64,000 nucleotides of DNA, taken from REEB95 sp963785735 (GTDB lineage Bacteria; Pseudomonadota; Alphaproteobacteria; ATCC43930; CGMCC-115725). Under the pieces are notes generated by a model. That model was not told where the DNA came from and did not search any database. It was given only the letters and a program-made list of their open reading frames with translations. This document shows, in pieces, positions 34,416 to 44,008 of this stretch. The DNA lies in contig CAWAWJ010000001.1 in assembly GCA_963785735.1 (NCBI GenBank), forward strand, positions 2,108,001-2,172,000, read 5' to 3'. A program made the translations under genes and the position numbers. The number at the start of each line of letters is the position of its first letter. Within the stretch, counting starts at the first letter, position 1.

Positions 34416-34658
34416 TCAACCGCCGCCCTGTAATTTCGCCAATTCGCTGACCATGGCCCAATGCACCAGCACCCATACGAGCGCCGCCACCACCGTGGTA
34501 GCGCCCGCCTTGGCGAGGAGATAAGGCTTCTGCGGCGCGCCGGCATCGTGGCCAAGCTCGCCTTCCCGGGCCGGCTTGACGCCGAAGGGCAGCACGGCGA
34601 ACAGCACGATCCACCAGATCACCAGATACATCGCGATATCGAGCGCCACGGTGCCCAT
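34416..34658 (-). CDS. DUF1467 family membrane protein
   Basis: An 80-residue protein with two hydrophobic helices (MYLVIWWIVLFAVLPFG and TTVVAALVWVLVHWAMV) joined by a short charged loop with KPAREGELGHDAGAP. This is the DUF1467 pattern, found almost only in alphaproteobacteria in this position between mce and proS. The function is unknown. It begins nine bases after the mce stop. Confidence 0.88.
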   Translation of the reverse strand: MGTVALDIAMYLVIWWIVLFAVLPFGVKPAREGELGHDAGAPQKPYLLAKAGATTVVAALVWVLVHWAMVSELAKLQGGG

Positions 34659-34667
34659 GGGATATGA

Positions 34668-35072
34668 CTATACCTGTTCCAGTTCGATGAGCGTGCCGCA
34701 GAAATCCTTCGGGTGGAGGAACAGCACGGGCTTGCCATGGGCGCCGATCGACGGCTCGCCATCGCCCAGCACGCGCGCCCCCTCGCTTTCGAGCTTGTCG
34801 CGCGCGACCAGGATGTCCTTCACCTCGTAGCAGAGATGGTGCATGCCGCCCGCCGGGTTGCGGTCGAGGAATGATTTGATCGGCGATTTATCGCCCAAGG
34901 GCTCGATCAGCTCGATCTTGGCGTTGGGCAATGTGACGAACACGGTGGTGACGCCATGCGCGGGCAAGGGCACCGGCGCCGAAACCTCGGCCCCGAGCAA
35001 CGCCTTATAAACCTTGGCCGCCGCCTTCACGTCCGGCACGGCGATGGCGACATGGTTCAAGCGCCCGATCAT
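34668..35072 (-). CDS. mce: methylmalonyl-CoA epimerase
   Basis: Interconverts the S and R forms of methylmalonyl-CoA in propionyl-CoA catabolism. It is a 134-residue vicinal-oxygen-chelate (glyoxalase-fold) protein. The metal ligands are visible as LNHVAIAV (His), GGMHHLCYEV (His) and FCGTLIELEQ (Glu). ATG 35072 (MIGRLNHVAIAVPDV) is the natural start. It follows doxX and precedes the DUF1467 gene. Confidence 0.95.
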   Translation of the reverse strand: MIGRLNHVAIAVPDVKAAAKVYKALLGAEVSAPVPLPAHGVTTVFVTLPNAKIELIEPLGDKSPIKSFLDRNPAGGMHHLCYEVKDILVARDKLESEGARVLGDGEPSIGAHGKPVLFLHPKDFCGTLIELEQV

Positions 35073-35082
35073 GCGGTCTTCG

Positions 35083-35493
35083 TCACAAGCCGATGCCCAG
35101 CACGGGCCCGAGCGCCCAGGCGCCGCCGCCCAACAGCGCCTGAACCGCGAGGGCCACGATCCAAAACGCGGGGAATTCCCATCCGCCGCCCTCATTGGCG
35201 AAGAGCCAGCCCTTCTTGCCGTGCACCATCACGATGGTGCCGGCGATGATCGGGATGCCGGCCAGCGCCGCGAGCCGCGTCAGCACGCCGAAAAACAGCC
35301 CGGCGCCGACCGCCAACTCGCCCGCCATGGTGATATAGGCGAAATAGCCCGGCAGGCCGAGCGCCTGGAAATATTTGACCGAGCCGGCCGGGGTGAACAC
35401 GGCGATCTTGAGCCAGGCATGGGCGAAGAACAGCGCCGCGAGCGAGAGCCGCAGGATGAGCGCCGCGTAGAGCACGAATTCCGGATGAGCCAT
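35083..35493 (-). CDS. DoxX family membrane protein
   Basis: A 136-residue inner-membrane protein with four hydrophobic helices, starting MAHPEFVLYAALILRLSLAALFFAHAWLKIAVF. The family block continues SVKYFQALGLPGYFAYITMAGELAVGAGLFFGVLTRLAAL and ends in a hydrophobic tail. DoxX proteins are associated with redox and thiol homeostasis in some bacteria, but the role here is not specified. It starts at ATG 35493, 36 bases after rnj. Confidence 0.88.
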   Translation of the reverse strand: MAHPEFVLYAALILRLSLAALFFAHAWLKIAVFTPAGSVKYFQALGLPGYFAYITMAGELAVGAGLFFGVLTRLAALAGIPIIAGTIVMVHGKKGWLFANEGGGWEFPAFWIVALAVQALLGGGAWALGPVLGIGL

Positions 35494-35528
35494 GGGTCCT
35501 CCACGAAACCGCGAGCGTTTAGTATCGT

Positions 35529-37190
35529 TTAAATCCGCACCAGATGCACCTGGGTCACCGGTTTCTTGCCGTGCCAATCCTTGAGCGAACGACGCACGGC
35601 GAGCCTTGCCGCCTCGCGCACCGCATCGTCGTCGCGCAATTCCTTGGCCGAAAGCCCGTCGAGCGCCTGGGCCACGCGGCTCCCCAGCTCCTCGGTGTCG
35701 CCTTCGATGTCGACGATCCCCTGCACCGTCACCTGCGGCGGCGCCAGAAGCTTGCCCCTGATATCCATGACGATGGTGGCGAGCGCAGCGCCGTTGAACA
35801 CCATGCGCTGGCGGTTCTTGAGGGTTTCGCCCTTGGCGTCAAGGAGCGACTTGCCGTCCGCCACCAGCCGCCCCACCGGCACCTCGCCCACCACCGAGGC
35901 CGGGCCCGGCGCGAGCTTCACCACCTCGCCGTTCCGGGTCACGATCGCTTGCTTCACCTGGCATTGCTCGGCGAGCCGCGCCTGCGCCATCAGATGCCGC
36001 GCCTCGCCATGCACCGGCACGGCGATTTTGGGCCGCACCAGCTGATACATGCGGATCAATTCCTCCTGTGCCGGGTGGCCCGAGACATGCACCAGCGCGT
36101 CATGGTCGGTGACGATGGTCACGCCGAGCTTGGCGAGCGCGTTTTGCAGCCGACCGACGGCGCGCTCATTGCCGGGAATGACGCGCGAGGAAAAAATCAC
36201 CGTGTCGCCTTCCTCCAGCACGATATCGGGATGCTCGTCCTCGGATATCCGCGCGAGCGCCGAGCGCGGCTCGCCCTGGCTGCCGGTGCAGATGAGCAAG
36301 GCTTTTTCGCGCGGCAGATACGAGGCCTCTTCCTCGGTGAGGAAAGGCGGCACGCCCTTGAGGTACCCCGTCTCGCGCGCCGCGTGCTCGATGCGCCAGA
36401 GCGAGCGGCCGACCAGTGCCGCGTGGCGGTCATGCGCCCGCGCCGCCTCGGCCGCGGATTCGAGCCGCGCCACGTTGGAAGCGAAACACGCCACCGCCAC
36501 GCGTTGCTGGCAGCGCCCGACCAATTCGATGAGCGATTTCCGCACATCCGCCTCGGAGCCGCCTTCGCCCGGCCGGAGCGCGTTGGTGGAATCGCAGATC
36601 ATGGCCAGCACGCCCTCTTGCCCGAGGCGCTGCAACGCGGCCATGTCGGACACGTCGCCCACTAAGGGCGCGGGATCGAATTTCCAGTCGCCGGTGTGGA
36701 GGATGGTGCCCAAGGGCGTGCGCAACACCACGGCGTTGGGCTCGGGGATCGAATGCGTCAGGGTGATGAGTTCGACCTCGAACGGCCCGACCGAAAACTT
36801 GCCCGACAGCGGCACTACGGTGATCGGCACCTCATGCTCCATCCCGGCCTCGATCAGCTTCAAGCGCAGCACCGCGGCGGTGAAGGGCGTGGCATAGACC
36901 GGGCATTTGAGCTTCGGCCAGAGATACTGGATGGCGCCGATATGGTCTTCATGGGCGTGGGTCACGATCAGCCCGTCCAGCTCGCCGGCGCGCTCGGCGA
37001 TGAAGGCCGGATCGGGCATGATCACGTCGATACCCGGCAGCGTGTCATCGGCGAAGGTGATGCCGCAATCCACCATCACCCAGCGGCCTTTGTAGCCGTA
37101 GAGCGACATGTTCATGCCGATCTCGCCGACGCCGCCCAGCGCCAGGAAGGCCAGCTCGTCGGGCCGGTTGGGCGTCGTCAGTCCGTTCAC
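35529..37190 (-). CDS. rnj: ribonuclease J
   Basis: A 553-residue metallo-beta-lactamase/beta-CASP ribonuclease with 5'-3' exonuclease and endonuclease activities in RNA processing. Zinc ligands are in VTHAHEDHIGAIQYLW, LHTGDWKFDPAP and the later HVSGHPAQEEL. The beta-CASP region has CFASNVARLESAAEAA and LICTGSQGEPRSAL. A C-terminal RNase J domain (QVTVQGIVDIEGDTEELGSRV) completes it. It is downstream of coaX by ten bases. Confidence 0.96.
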   Translation of the reverse strand: MNGLTTPNRPDELAFLALGGVGEIGMNMSLYGYKGRWVMVDCGITFADDTLPGIDVIMPDPAFIAERAGELDGLIVTHAHEDHIGAIQYLWPKLKCPVYATPFTAAVLRLKLIEAGMEHEVPITVVPLSGKFSVGPFEVELITLTHSIPEPNAVVLRTPLGTILHTGDWKFDPAPLVGDVSDMAALQRLGQEGVLAMICDSTNALRPGEGGSEADVRKSLIELVGRCQQRVAVACFASNVARLESAAEAARAHDRHAALVGRSLWRIEHAARETGYLKGVPPFLTEEEASYLPREKALLICTGSQGEPRSALARISEDEHPDIVLEEGDTVIFSSRVIPGNERAVGRLQNALAKLGVTIVTDHDALVHVSGHPAQEELIRMYQLVRPKIAVPVHGEARHLMAQARLAEQCQVKQAIVTRNGEVVKLAPGPASVVGEVPVGRLVADGKSLLDAKGETLKNRQRMVFNGAALATIVMDIRGKLLAPPQVTVQGIVDIEGDTEELGSRVAQALDGLSAKELRDDDAVREAARLAVRRSLKDWHGKKPVTQVHLVRI

Positions 37191-37200
37191 TGAAGGCCAT

Positions 37201-37974
37201 TCATTTCTGGGCGTTCCGCTTGGCGATGAGGCAAAGCCCCCAGAGCAGCAGATGCTCGTCGGCGCGCTCGATCGCCGGGGTCGCGCCCTCGAACAGCGGC
37301 GCGAGGCCGCCGGTGGCCACGGTCTTCATCTTCTTGCCGAATTCCTTGCGGATGCGCGCAACCAGCCCCTCGATCAGCCCGAGATAACCCCAATAGATGC
37401 CGGATTGCATGCAGGCGACGGTGTCGGTGCCGATCACCTTGGCCGTGCGGCGGATCGGCACGCTCGGCAGCTTGGCGGCGGCGCCGTGCAGCGCCTGGAG
37501 CGAGAGATTGATCCCGGGCGCGATCACGCCGCCGCGATAGTTTCCATCGCTGTCGACCACGTCAAAGGTCGTGGCGGTGCCGAAATCGATCACGATCAGC
37601 GGGCCCTTGTAGCGGTCATGCGCCGCCACGGTGTTGACCAGGCGGTCGGCCCCCACCTCCTCGGGCCGGTCGACCAGCGCCTTGGCGCCGATGGTCACGC
37701 CCTTCTCGCCCACCACCAGCGGCTCGGTCTTGCAATAATCGCGGGCCAGCCGGCGCAGGTTGAAATTCGCCTCGGGCACGACGCTGGCGATGATGGCGCG
37801 CGTAATCCTGGCGCGCGACAGTTTTTGCAGCTCGAGCAGATGGTCGAGCCAGACCACGTATTCGTCGGCCGTGCGGCGCGGATCGGTCGCGGCGCGCCAC
37901 ACGCCTTTCAGTTTGTCGCCGTCCCAGATTGCGAACACCGTGTTGGTGTTGTTGGCGTTGATGGCGAGCAGCAT
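37201..37974 (-). CDS. coaX: type III pantothenate kinase
   Basis: Phosphorylates pantothenate, the first step of coenzyme A synthesis. The 257-residue ASKHA-fold protein starts MLLAINANNTNTVFAIWDGD. The usual motif is DxGNT; here the first aspartate is asparagine and the glycine is asparagine. The other motifs are intact: EEVGADRLVNTVAAHDRY, IVIDFGTATTFDVVDSDGNYRGGVIAPG and TVATGGLAPLFEG. The substitution may be a lineage variant. It lies between birA and rnj, as in related genomes. Confidence 0.94.
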   Translation of the reverse strand: MLLAINANNTNTVFAIWDGDKLKGVWRAATDPRRTADEYVVWLDHLLELQKLSRARITRAIIASVVPEANFNLRRLARDYCKTEPLVVGEKGVTIGAKALVDRPEEVGADRLVNTVAAHDRYKGPLIVIDFGTATTFDVVDSDGNYRGGVIAPGINLSLQALHGAAAKLPSVPIRRTAKVIGTDTVACMQSGIYWGYLGLIEGLVARIRKEFGKKMKTVATGGLAPLFEGATPAIERADEHLLLWGLCLIAKRNAQK

Positions 37975-38002
37975 GCGATCTCCTTGGGCGCTTCTTATTA
38001 TC

Positions 38003-38755
38003 TCAGGCGGCGGAAAACACCTCGGCGGCGGCGATGCGGCGGGTCTTCCCGTTGGATTCGAGCAGCAACGCGCCGTCCGGATCGAGCCCGGAAAAAATCC
38101 CTTCGGTTTCCTCGCGCGGCAACCGCACCCGGATCTTCTCACCCAATCCGAACGCGCGGTCGAGCCACTGGCGGCGCAAGGCACCGAAGCCGCTCTCCCG
38201 CCACCGCTCATACCAAACCAGCAGGGCGGGCGCGAGGGCTTCGAGCAACGCATCGGGCGTAACCCGTCCCGCCCCCACCGCTTCGAGCGAGGTCGCCGGG
38301 AAATCGGCTTCCGCGGGATATGAGGCCAGATTGACGCCGATGCCGAGCACGACAAAACGCGGCTTGGCGCCATCGGCCTCTGATTCAAGCAATATCCCCG
38401 CCGTTTTCCTGCCCCCCAGCAGCACGTCATTCGGCCATTTATAGGCGAGGGTCGCGCTTTTCGGCAGAAAGCCCGAACAGGCCTCGCCCGCCGCCAGCGC
38501 TAGCGCAAAACCCAACTGCGCCGCTTGCGCAAGGCCGCAATCGGGGCGCAACACCACCGAGCCGTAGAAATTCCCCGGCGGCGAAGCCCAGGCGCGGCCC
38601 TGGCGTCCATGACCGGCGGTCTGTTCCAATGCCGTGACAAAGGTGCCCTCGGGCGCGCCGCCGCGGGCGAGGCGCTTTGCTTCCTCGCTGGTGCTGGGAA
38701 TCCTCGCGAATTGCGTCAGGCGGAAGAAACCGGGAAGCCGTGGCGGCTTGCTCAT
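38003..38755 (-). CDS. birA: biotin–[acetyl-CoA-carboxylase] ligase, without DNA-binding domain
   Basis: Attaches biotin to the lysine of carboxylase carrier domains. The 250-residue protein has the biotinyl-AMP loop GHGRQGRAWASPPGNFYGSVVLRP, the central AYKWPNDVLLGGRKTAGILLE (catalytic lysine) and FVVLGIGVNL. It has no N-terminal helix-turn-helix, so unlike E. coli BirA it cannot repress the biotin genes itself. The ATG overlaps the nuoN stop by four bases, joining it to the complex I operon. Confidence 0.95.
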   Translation of the reverse strand: MSKPPRLPGFFRLTQFARIPSTSEEAKRLARGGAPEGTFVTALEQTAGHGRQGRAWASPPGNFYGSVVLRPDCGLAQAAQLGFALALAAGEACSGFLPKSATLAYKWPNDVLLGGRKTAGILLESEADGAKPRFVVLGIGVNLASYPAEADFPATSLEAVGAGRVTPDALLEALAPALLVWYERWRESGFGALRRQWLDRAFGLGEKIRVRLPREETEGIFSGLDPDGALLLESNGKTRRIAAAEVFSAA

Positions 38756-40218
38756 CCCGCGAACAGCGAAGCGGCCACGGCGTCGGCGCCGTTCACCAGC
38801 GGATTGGGCCAGACGAAGAAGAACATGATGACCAGCGCCGAGACCAGAATCACCGCCAGCACCTCGCCGCCGAAGGGCCGGTCGAAGGATTCCTTCGGCT
38901 CGTCGAAATACATCAGCTTGACGATGCGCAGGTAATAGAACGCGCCCACCACGCTGGCGAGCACGCCGATCACGGCCAGCGCATAGAGGCCCGCGTCGAT
39001 GGCGGCGAGGAAGATGTAGAGCTTGGCGAAGAATCCGGCGAGCGGCGGTATCCCGGCCATGGAGAACATGAAGATGGCGAGCGCCAGCGCCAATCCTGGA
39101 TGGGTGCGCGACAGACCCGCCAGATCGCCGATGTTCTCGACCGCCTTGCCTTGGCGCCGCATGCACAAAATCGCGGCGAAGGTGCCGATGTTCATGAAGA
39201 GGTAGATCGCCATGTAGATCAAAATGCCGCGCACCCCGGCGGCGCTGCCCGCCGCCAAGCCGATCAACGCGTAGCCCACATGCCCGATCGAGCTGTAGGC
39301 CATCAGCCTTTTGATGTTCTTCTGGTTGATGGCGGCGACCGCGCCCAGCAGCATCGAGGCGACCGAAAGCGCCCAGATGATCTGGCGCCATTCGGCCAGG
39401 AGCCCGCCGAAAGGTTCGACCATGACGCGCACGAACAGCACCAGCGCCGCGATCTTGGGCGCGACCGAGAAGAAGGCGGTGACCGGCGTCGGCGCGCCCT
39501 CGTACACGTCGGGCGTCCACATGTGGAAGGGCACGGCCGAGATCTTGAAGGCCAGGCCCACGGAGAGGAACACGATGCCGGTGATGAGGCCGATGCCCGG
39601 ATTGTCGCTGTCGGCGAACAGCTTGGCCAGGCTGTCGAAATTGGTGGTGCCGGCGAAGCCGTAAATCAGCGAGGCGCCGTAGAGCAGCATGCCCGAGGCG
39701 ACCGCGCCCAGGACGAAATATTTGAGCCCGGCCTCGGTCGAGCGCAAGGAATCGCGGGCGAAACTCGCCAGCACGTAGAGCGCCAGGCTCTGCAATTCGA
39801 GCCCGAGATAAAGCGCGATCAGGTCGTTGGCCGCGATCATCATCATCATGCCCGCCGTGGCGATCAGCACCAGCACCGGGTATTCGCAGCGTCCCAGCCC
39901 CTCGCGCGCGTTGAAGCGCATCGAAATGATGAGCGACAGCGCCGATCCCAGGATCACCAGCGTCTTGGCGAAGTAACCCAAACCATCCGTGACAAAAAGC
40001 CCGAACATGCTCACATTGCGCCCGAGCCCGAGGGTGAAGGGCGCGTAGAGCACCAGCGCCAATGTGGCGGCCAGCGCCGCCACCGCCAGCCACGACACCG
40101 CCCGCGCAGCGCGGTCACCGCTATAGACGCCGATCAGCAGCAGCGCCATGGCGCAGCCGCCCAGGAACATCTCGGGCAGAGCGGGCAGGAAATCGGGCGT
40201 GGCGAGAACCGGGATCAT
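38752..40218 (-). CDS. nuoN: NADH-quinone oxidoreductase subunit N
   Basis: A Mrp-antiporter-type proton-pumping membrane subunit of complex I. The 488 residues have about 14 hydrophobic helices with the proton-channel signature: the helix-7 KYFVLGAVASGMLLYGASLIYG, FKISAVPFHMWTPDVYEGAPTPVTAFFS and NQKNIKRLMAYSSIGHVGYALIG. The frame is intact from ATG 40218. It is the last nuo gene and overlaps birA. Confidence 0.97.
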   Translation of the reverse strand: MIPVLATPDFLPALPEMFLGGCAMALLLIGVYSGDRAARAVSWLAVAALAATLALVLYAPFTLGLGRNVSMFGLFVTDGLGYFAKTLVILGSALSLIISMRFNAREGLGRCEYPVLVLIATAGMMMMIAANDLIALYLGLELQSLALYVLASFARDSLRSTEAGLKYFVLGAVASGMLLYGASLIYGFAGTTNFDSLAKLFADSDNPGIGLITGIVFLSVGLAFKISAVPFHMWTPDVYEGAPTPVTAFFSVAPKIAALVLFVRVMVEPFGGLLAEWRQIIWALSVASMLLGAVAAINQKNIKRLMAYSSIGHVGYALIGLAAGSAAGVRGILIYMAIYLFMNIGTFAAILCMRRQGKAVENIGDLAGLSRTHPGLALALAIFMFSMAGIPPLAGFFAKLYIFLAAIDAGLYALAVIGVLASVVGAFYYLRIVKLMYFDEPKESFDRPFGGEVLAVILVSALVIMFFFVWPNPLVNGADAVAASLFAG

Positions 40219-40228
40219 GAATCTCCCC

Positions 40229-41744
40229 TCACCGCTCGGCCAAATCGGCGTGGGCGCGCTCGGAAACCTGGACGCGCTCGATCAGATTGGCAAGCGAGGG
40301 CTGCATCGGCCGCAGGAACGAGGCCGGATAGATTCCCATCCACAGCACCACCGCGATCATCGGCGCGAAGATCAGCACCTCGCGCGGGGAAAGATCGAGC
40401 ATGGCGCGCACGTCGTCCTTGGTGATGGCGCCGAAGACGACGCGGCGGTAGAGATAGAGCATATAGACCACGCCGAGAATCAAGCCGGTGGTGGCGAGGA
40501 AGGCGACCCAGGTATTGACCTGGAAGGCGCCCACCAGCGACAGGAACTCGCCGACGAAACCCGAGGTTCCCGGCAAGCCGACCGAGGCCAACATGAAGAT
40601 CATGAAGGCCAGCGCGTAGCGCGGCATGTTGTTGACCAAGCCGCCATAGCGCGAAATCTCGCGCGTGTGCAGCCGGTCATAGACCACGCCGACGCAGAGG
40701 AACAGCGCGGCCGAAACCACGCCGTGCGATAGCATCTGGATCATCGCGCCCTGTAAGCCTTCGGGCGTCACGGTGAAAATGCCGATCGTCACGAAACCCA
40801 TATGCGCGACCGAGGAATAGGCGATCAGCTTCTTCATGTCCTCCTGCGCCAGCGCCACCAGCGAGGTGTAGATGATCGCGACCACCGAAAGCGTATAGAC
40901 GAGCGGCGCGAAAGTCGCCGAGGCGTCGGGAAACATCGGCAGCGAGAAGCGGATGAAGCCGTAGCCGCCCATCTTCAAGCAGCACGCCGGCCAGGATCAC
41001 CGAGCCCGCGGTCGGCGCCTCGACATGCGCGTCGGGCAGCCAGGTATGCACCGGCCACATCGGCACCTTGACCGCGAAGGAGGCGAAGAAGGCGAGCCAC
41101 AGCCAATTCTGGAGACCGGGCGCGAAGTTGAAGGCGAGCGCCTCGGTGATGTCGGTCGAGCCGGTGGCGAAATAGATCGACAGGATCGCCAGCAGCATCA
41201 GCACCGAGCCGAGCAGCGTGTAGAGGAAGAACTTGAAGGCGGCATAGACGCGGCGCGGCCCGCCCCATACGCCGATGATGAGGAACATCGGGATCAGCAC
41301 GCCCTCGAAGAACATGTAGAACAGGATGAAATCGAGCGCGCAGAACATGCCGACCATCAGCGTCTCGAGCACCAGGAAGGCGATCATGTATTCCTTGACC
41401 CGCTTGGTGACGGCGAGCCAGCTCGACAGCATGCAGATCGGCGTCAGAAACGTCGAGAGCAGCACGAAGAACAGCGAGATGCCGTCGATGCCCATGCTGG
41501 TAGGCGATGTTGAAATCGCGGCAGCCAGTCGGCCTTTTCCATCAACTGGAAATCGGCGCGGCCGCGGATCGAAGGCCGCCCACACCTGCGACCGAAACCG
41601 CGAATGTCGCGAGCGAGGTCCAGAGCGCGATCCAGCGCGCGTTGCCGCGCCGTCTCTTCCTCGCCGCCGCGCAGCAGCATGATCGCCAGCGCGCCCAGCA
41701 GCGGCAGGAAGGTCGACGATCGACAGGAGCGGCCAATGCGCCAT
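40229..41744 (-). CDS. nuoM: NADH-quinone oxidoreductase subunit M, frame interrupted by about seven single extra bases
   Basis: A second antiporter-type proton-pumping subunit. Recognisable pieces: MAHWPLLSIV, LPLLGALAIMLLRGG, NARWIALWTSLATFAVS, FQLMEKADWLP, MGIDGISLFFVLLSTFLTPICML, VKVPMWPVHTWLPDAHVEAPTAGSVILAGVLL and MKKLIAYSSVAHMGFVTIG. They lie in different frames. Each switch is repaired by deleting one base (near 41714, 41645, 41586, 41560, 41514, 41496 and 40978). After repair, 1516 bases become 503 codons, a normal NuoM. The amino-acid sequence between the breaks is undamaged, so sequence error is more likely than loss of function. Confidence 0.88.
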
Positions 41745-41746
41745 GC

Positions 41747-43693
41747 TCAGCCCCCCACCGACCGCAGCAGGTACCAGGAGACCAGCGCCACCACGCCGAT
41801 CAGCATGGCGAAGGCGTAATGATAGAGATAGCCGGTTTGCAGCCGGCTCGCCAAGACCGAGAGGCCGCGCGTCACCGACGACGATGCCGTCGGGGCCGAA
41901 GCCGTCGATCACCGTGCCGTCGCCGTCCTTCCACAGAATGCGGCCCAGCGCCATGGCGGGCGCACGAACAGGAAGTCGTAGAGTCTCGTCGAAATACCAT
42001 TTGTTCAGAAACGAACAGATAGATCGCGTGGAACGTCTTGGTCACCTTCCCGGCAATCTCCGGCCGCCTGACATAGGCAAGCCAGGCGAAGCCGATGCCC
42101 AACAGCCCGACGGCCAAGCGGCAGCTTCGATACCCAGAACGGCGCATGTTCCGCGCCCTCGACGCTGTCGTGATCGGACAGCACCAGGATCGAATCGCCC
42201 CAGAAGCCCTCGCGCGCCTCGCCGACGAACCAGTCGAAAGCCGATCAAGCCCGCGAAGACCGCGCCCAGCGCCAGCACCACCAGCGGCCAGATCATCACC
42301 GGCGGCGATTCATGGACGTGGCTCATCACCTCGCGTGATGGCGCGCGGGGCTTGCCGTGGAAGGTCAGGAACAACAGCCGCCAGGAATAGAACGCGGTGA
42401 GGAATGCCGCGAAAGTCCCGAGCCAGTAGGCGTAATATCCCGTGAACCCGCCCGCGGCCCAGGCGGCTTCGAGGATCGTGTCCTTGGAATAATATCCCGA
42501 CGAAGGGCCAGATGCCGGCGAGCGCCAGAGACTGCCGATCCACATCAGGATGTAGGTGTGCGGGAATGAGCTGCGCGCAGGCCGCCCATCTTGCGCATGT
42601 CCTGCTCGCCCGACATGGCGTGGATCACCGAGCCCGCGCCCAGGAACAGCAGCGCCTTGAAGAAGGCGTGGGTCACCAGATGGAACATCGCCGCGCTATA
42701 GGCCGAGACGCCGGCGGCGAAGAACATGTAGCCCAGCTGGCTGCAGGTCGAATAGGCGATGACGCGCTTGATGTCGTTCTGCGCCATGCCGACGGTGGCG
42801 GCGAAGAAGGCGGTGGTGCCGCCCACCACGACGACGACGCCGAGCGCGACCGGCGAGTATTCGAACAGCGGCGAGAGGCGCACCAGCATGAACACGCCGG
42901 CCGTCACCATGGTCGCGGCATGGATCAGGGCCGAGACCGGGGTCGGGCCCTCCATCGCGTCGGGCAGCCAGGTGTGCAGGCCGAACTGGGCCGATTTTCC
43001 CATGGCGCCGATGAACAGGAGGATGCAGGCCACGGTGATGGCGTCGACGTCGAAGCCCAGGAAGTTGATGGTGTTGTGCACCACGTCGGGCACGGCGGCG
43101 AAGACGGTGTCGAACTGGAGCGAGCCGAAGATGAGATAGACGGCGAAGATGCCGAGCGCGAAGCCGAAATCGCCCACGCGGTTGACGACGAAGGCCTTGA
43201 TCGCCGCGGCGTTGGCCGCGGGCCGGTCGTACCAGAAGCCGATCAGCAGATAGGACATGAGACCCACGCCCTCCCAGCCGAAGAACAGCTGGACGAAATT
43301 GTCCGCCGTCACCAGCATCAGCATGAAGAAGGTGAAGAGCGACAGATACGCCATGAAACGCGGGATCGACTTGTCATGCGCCATGTAGCCGACGGAATAG
43401 ATGTGCACCATGGCCGAGACCAATGTGACCATCGCCACCATCACCGCCGACAGCGTGTCGTAGCGCAGCGCCCATTCGACCTGGAGATCGCCGGTGTCGA
43501 TCCAGGTGAGAAGATCGATGGTGCGGCCGTGGCCCTCGAGCGCAACGCTCACGAACAGCGCGCAGCCCAGCACCGCCGCGATCGCCATCGCCAGGCAGGT
43601 CACGAGCTGCGCGCCGCGGTCGCCGATCCAGCGGCCGAAGAAGCCCGCGATGAAGGCCCCCAGCAAGGGCAGGAAGATGGCGGCGATGGTCAT
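41747..43693 (-). CDS. nuoL: NADH-quinone oxidoreductase subunit L, 3' half interrupted by about ten indels
   Basis: The largest antiporter-like subunit, carrying the long lateral helix of complex I. The first 375 residues are clean (MTIAAIFLPLLGAFIAGFFG, DNFVQLFFGWEGVGLMSYLLIGFWY, FGLHTWLPDAMEGPTPVSALIHAATMVTAG, HAFFKALLFLGAGSVIHA). From about 42575 to 41879 the frame changes repeatedly; recoverable pieces include YYSKDTILEAAWAAGGFTGYYAYWLGTF, GEAREGFWGDSILVL and the C-terminal RLQTGYLYHYAFAMLIG...RSVGG. Nearly all repairs are single-base deletions; one near 41960 needs either one added or two removed bases. The expected product is about 645 residues. The stop lies just before the nuoM ATG. 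Confidence 0.87.
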
Positions 43694-43694
43694 C

Positions 43695-44007
43695 TCAGCC
43701 CTTCATCGAATTGATGTCTTCGACCGCGATGGTGCCGCGGTTGCGGAAATAGACCACCAGAATGGCAAGCCCGATGGCGGCCTCGGCCGCCGCCACCGTC
43801 AGAACGAACATAGCGAAGATCTGGCCGACCATATCGTGCAGGAAGGCGGAGAAGGCGACGAAGTTGATGTTGACGGCCAAGCAGCATCAGCTCGACCGAC
43901 ATCAGGATGACGATCACGTTCTTGCGGTTCAGGAAGATGCCGAAAATGCCGAGCGTGAACAATATCGCGGCAAGGGTGAGGTAATGGGCGAGGCCGATCT
44001 CGAACAT
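43695..44007 (-). CDS. nuoK: NADH-quinone oxidoreductase subunit K, one extra base
   Basis: A small three-helix membrane subunit. MFEIGLAHYLTLAAILFTLGIFGIFLNRKNVIVILMSVELMLL is followed in another frame by AVNINFVAFSAFLHDMVGQIFAMFVLTVAAAEAAIGLAILVVYFRNRGTIAVEDINSMKG. The minus strand has CTGCTTGGCC where CTGCTGGCC is expected; the extra T is at about 43880. Deleting it gives 103 residues, the family length, with the conserved glutamates of helix 2 (VELML) and helix 3 (AEAAIG) in place. Confidence 0.92.
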
Positions 44008-44008
44008 G

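Noticed and set aside
40229..43693. Programmed ribosomal frameshifting to explain nuoL and nuoM
   Set aside because: At least 15 separate events in 2 kb with no common slippery sequence; consensus error explains them more simply.
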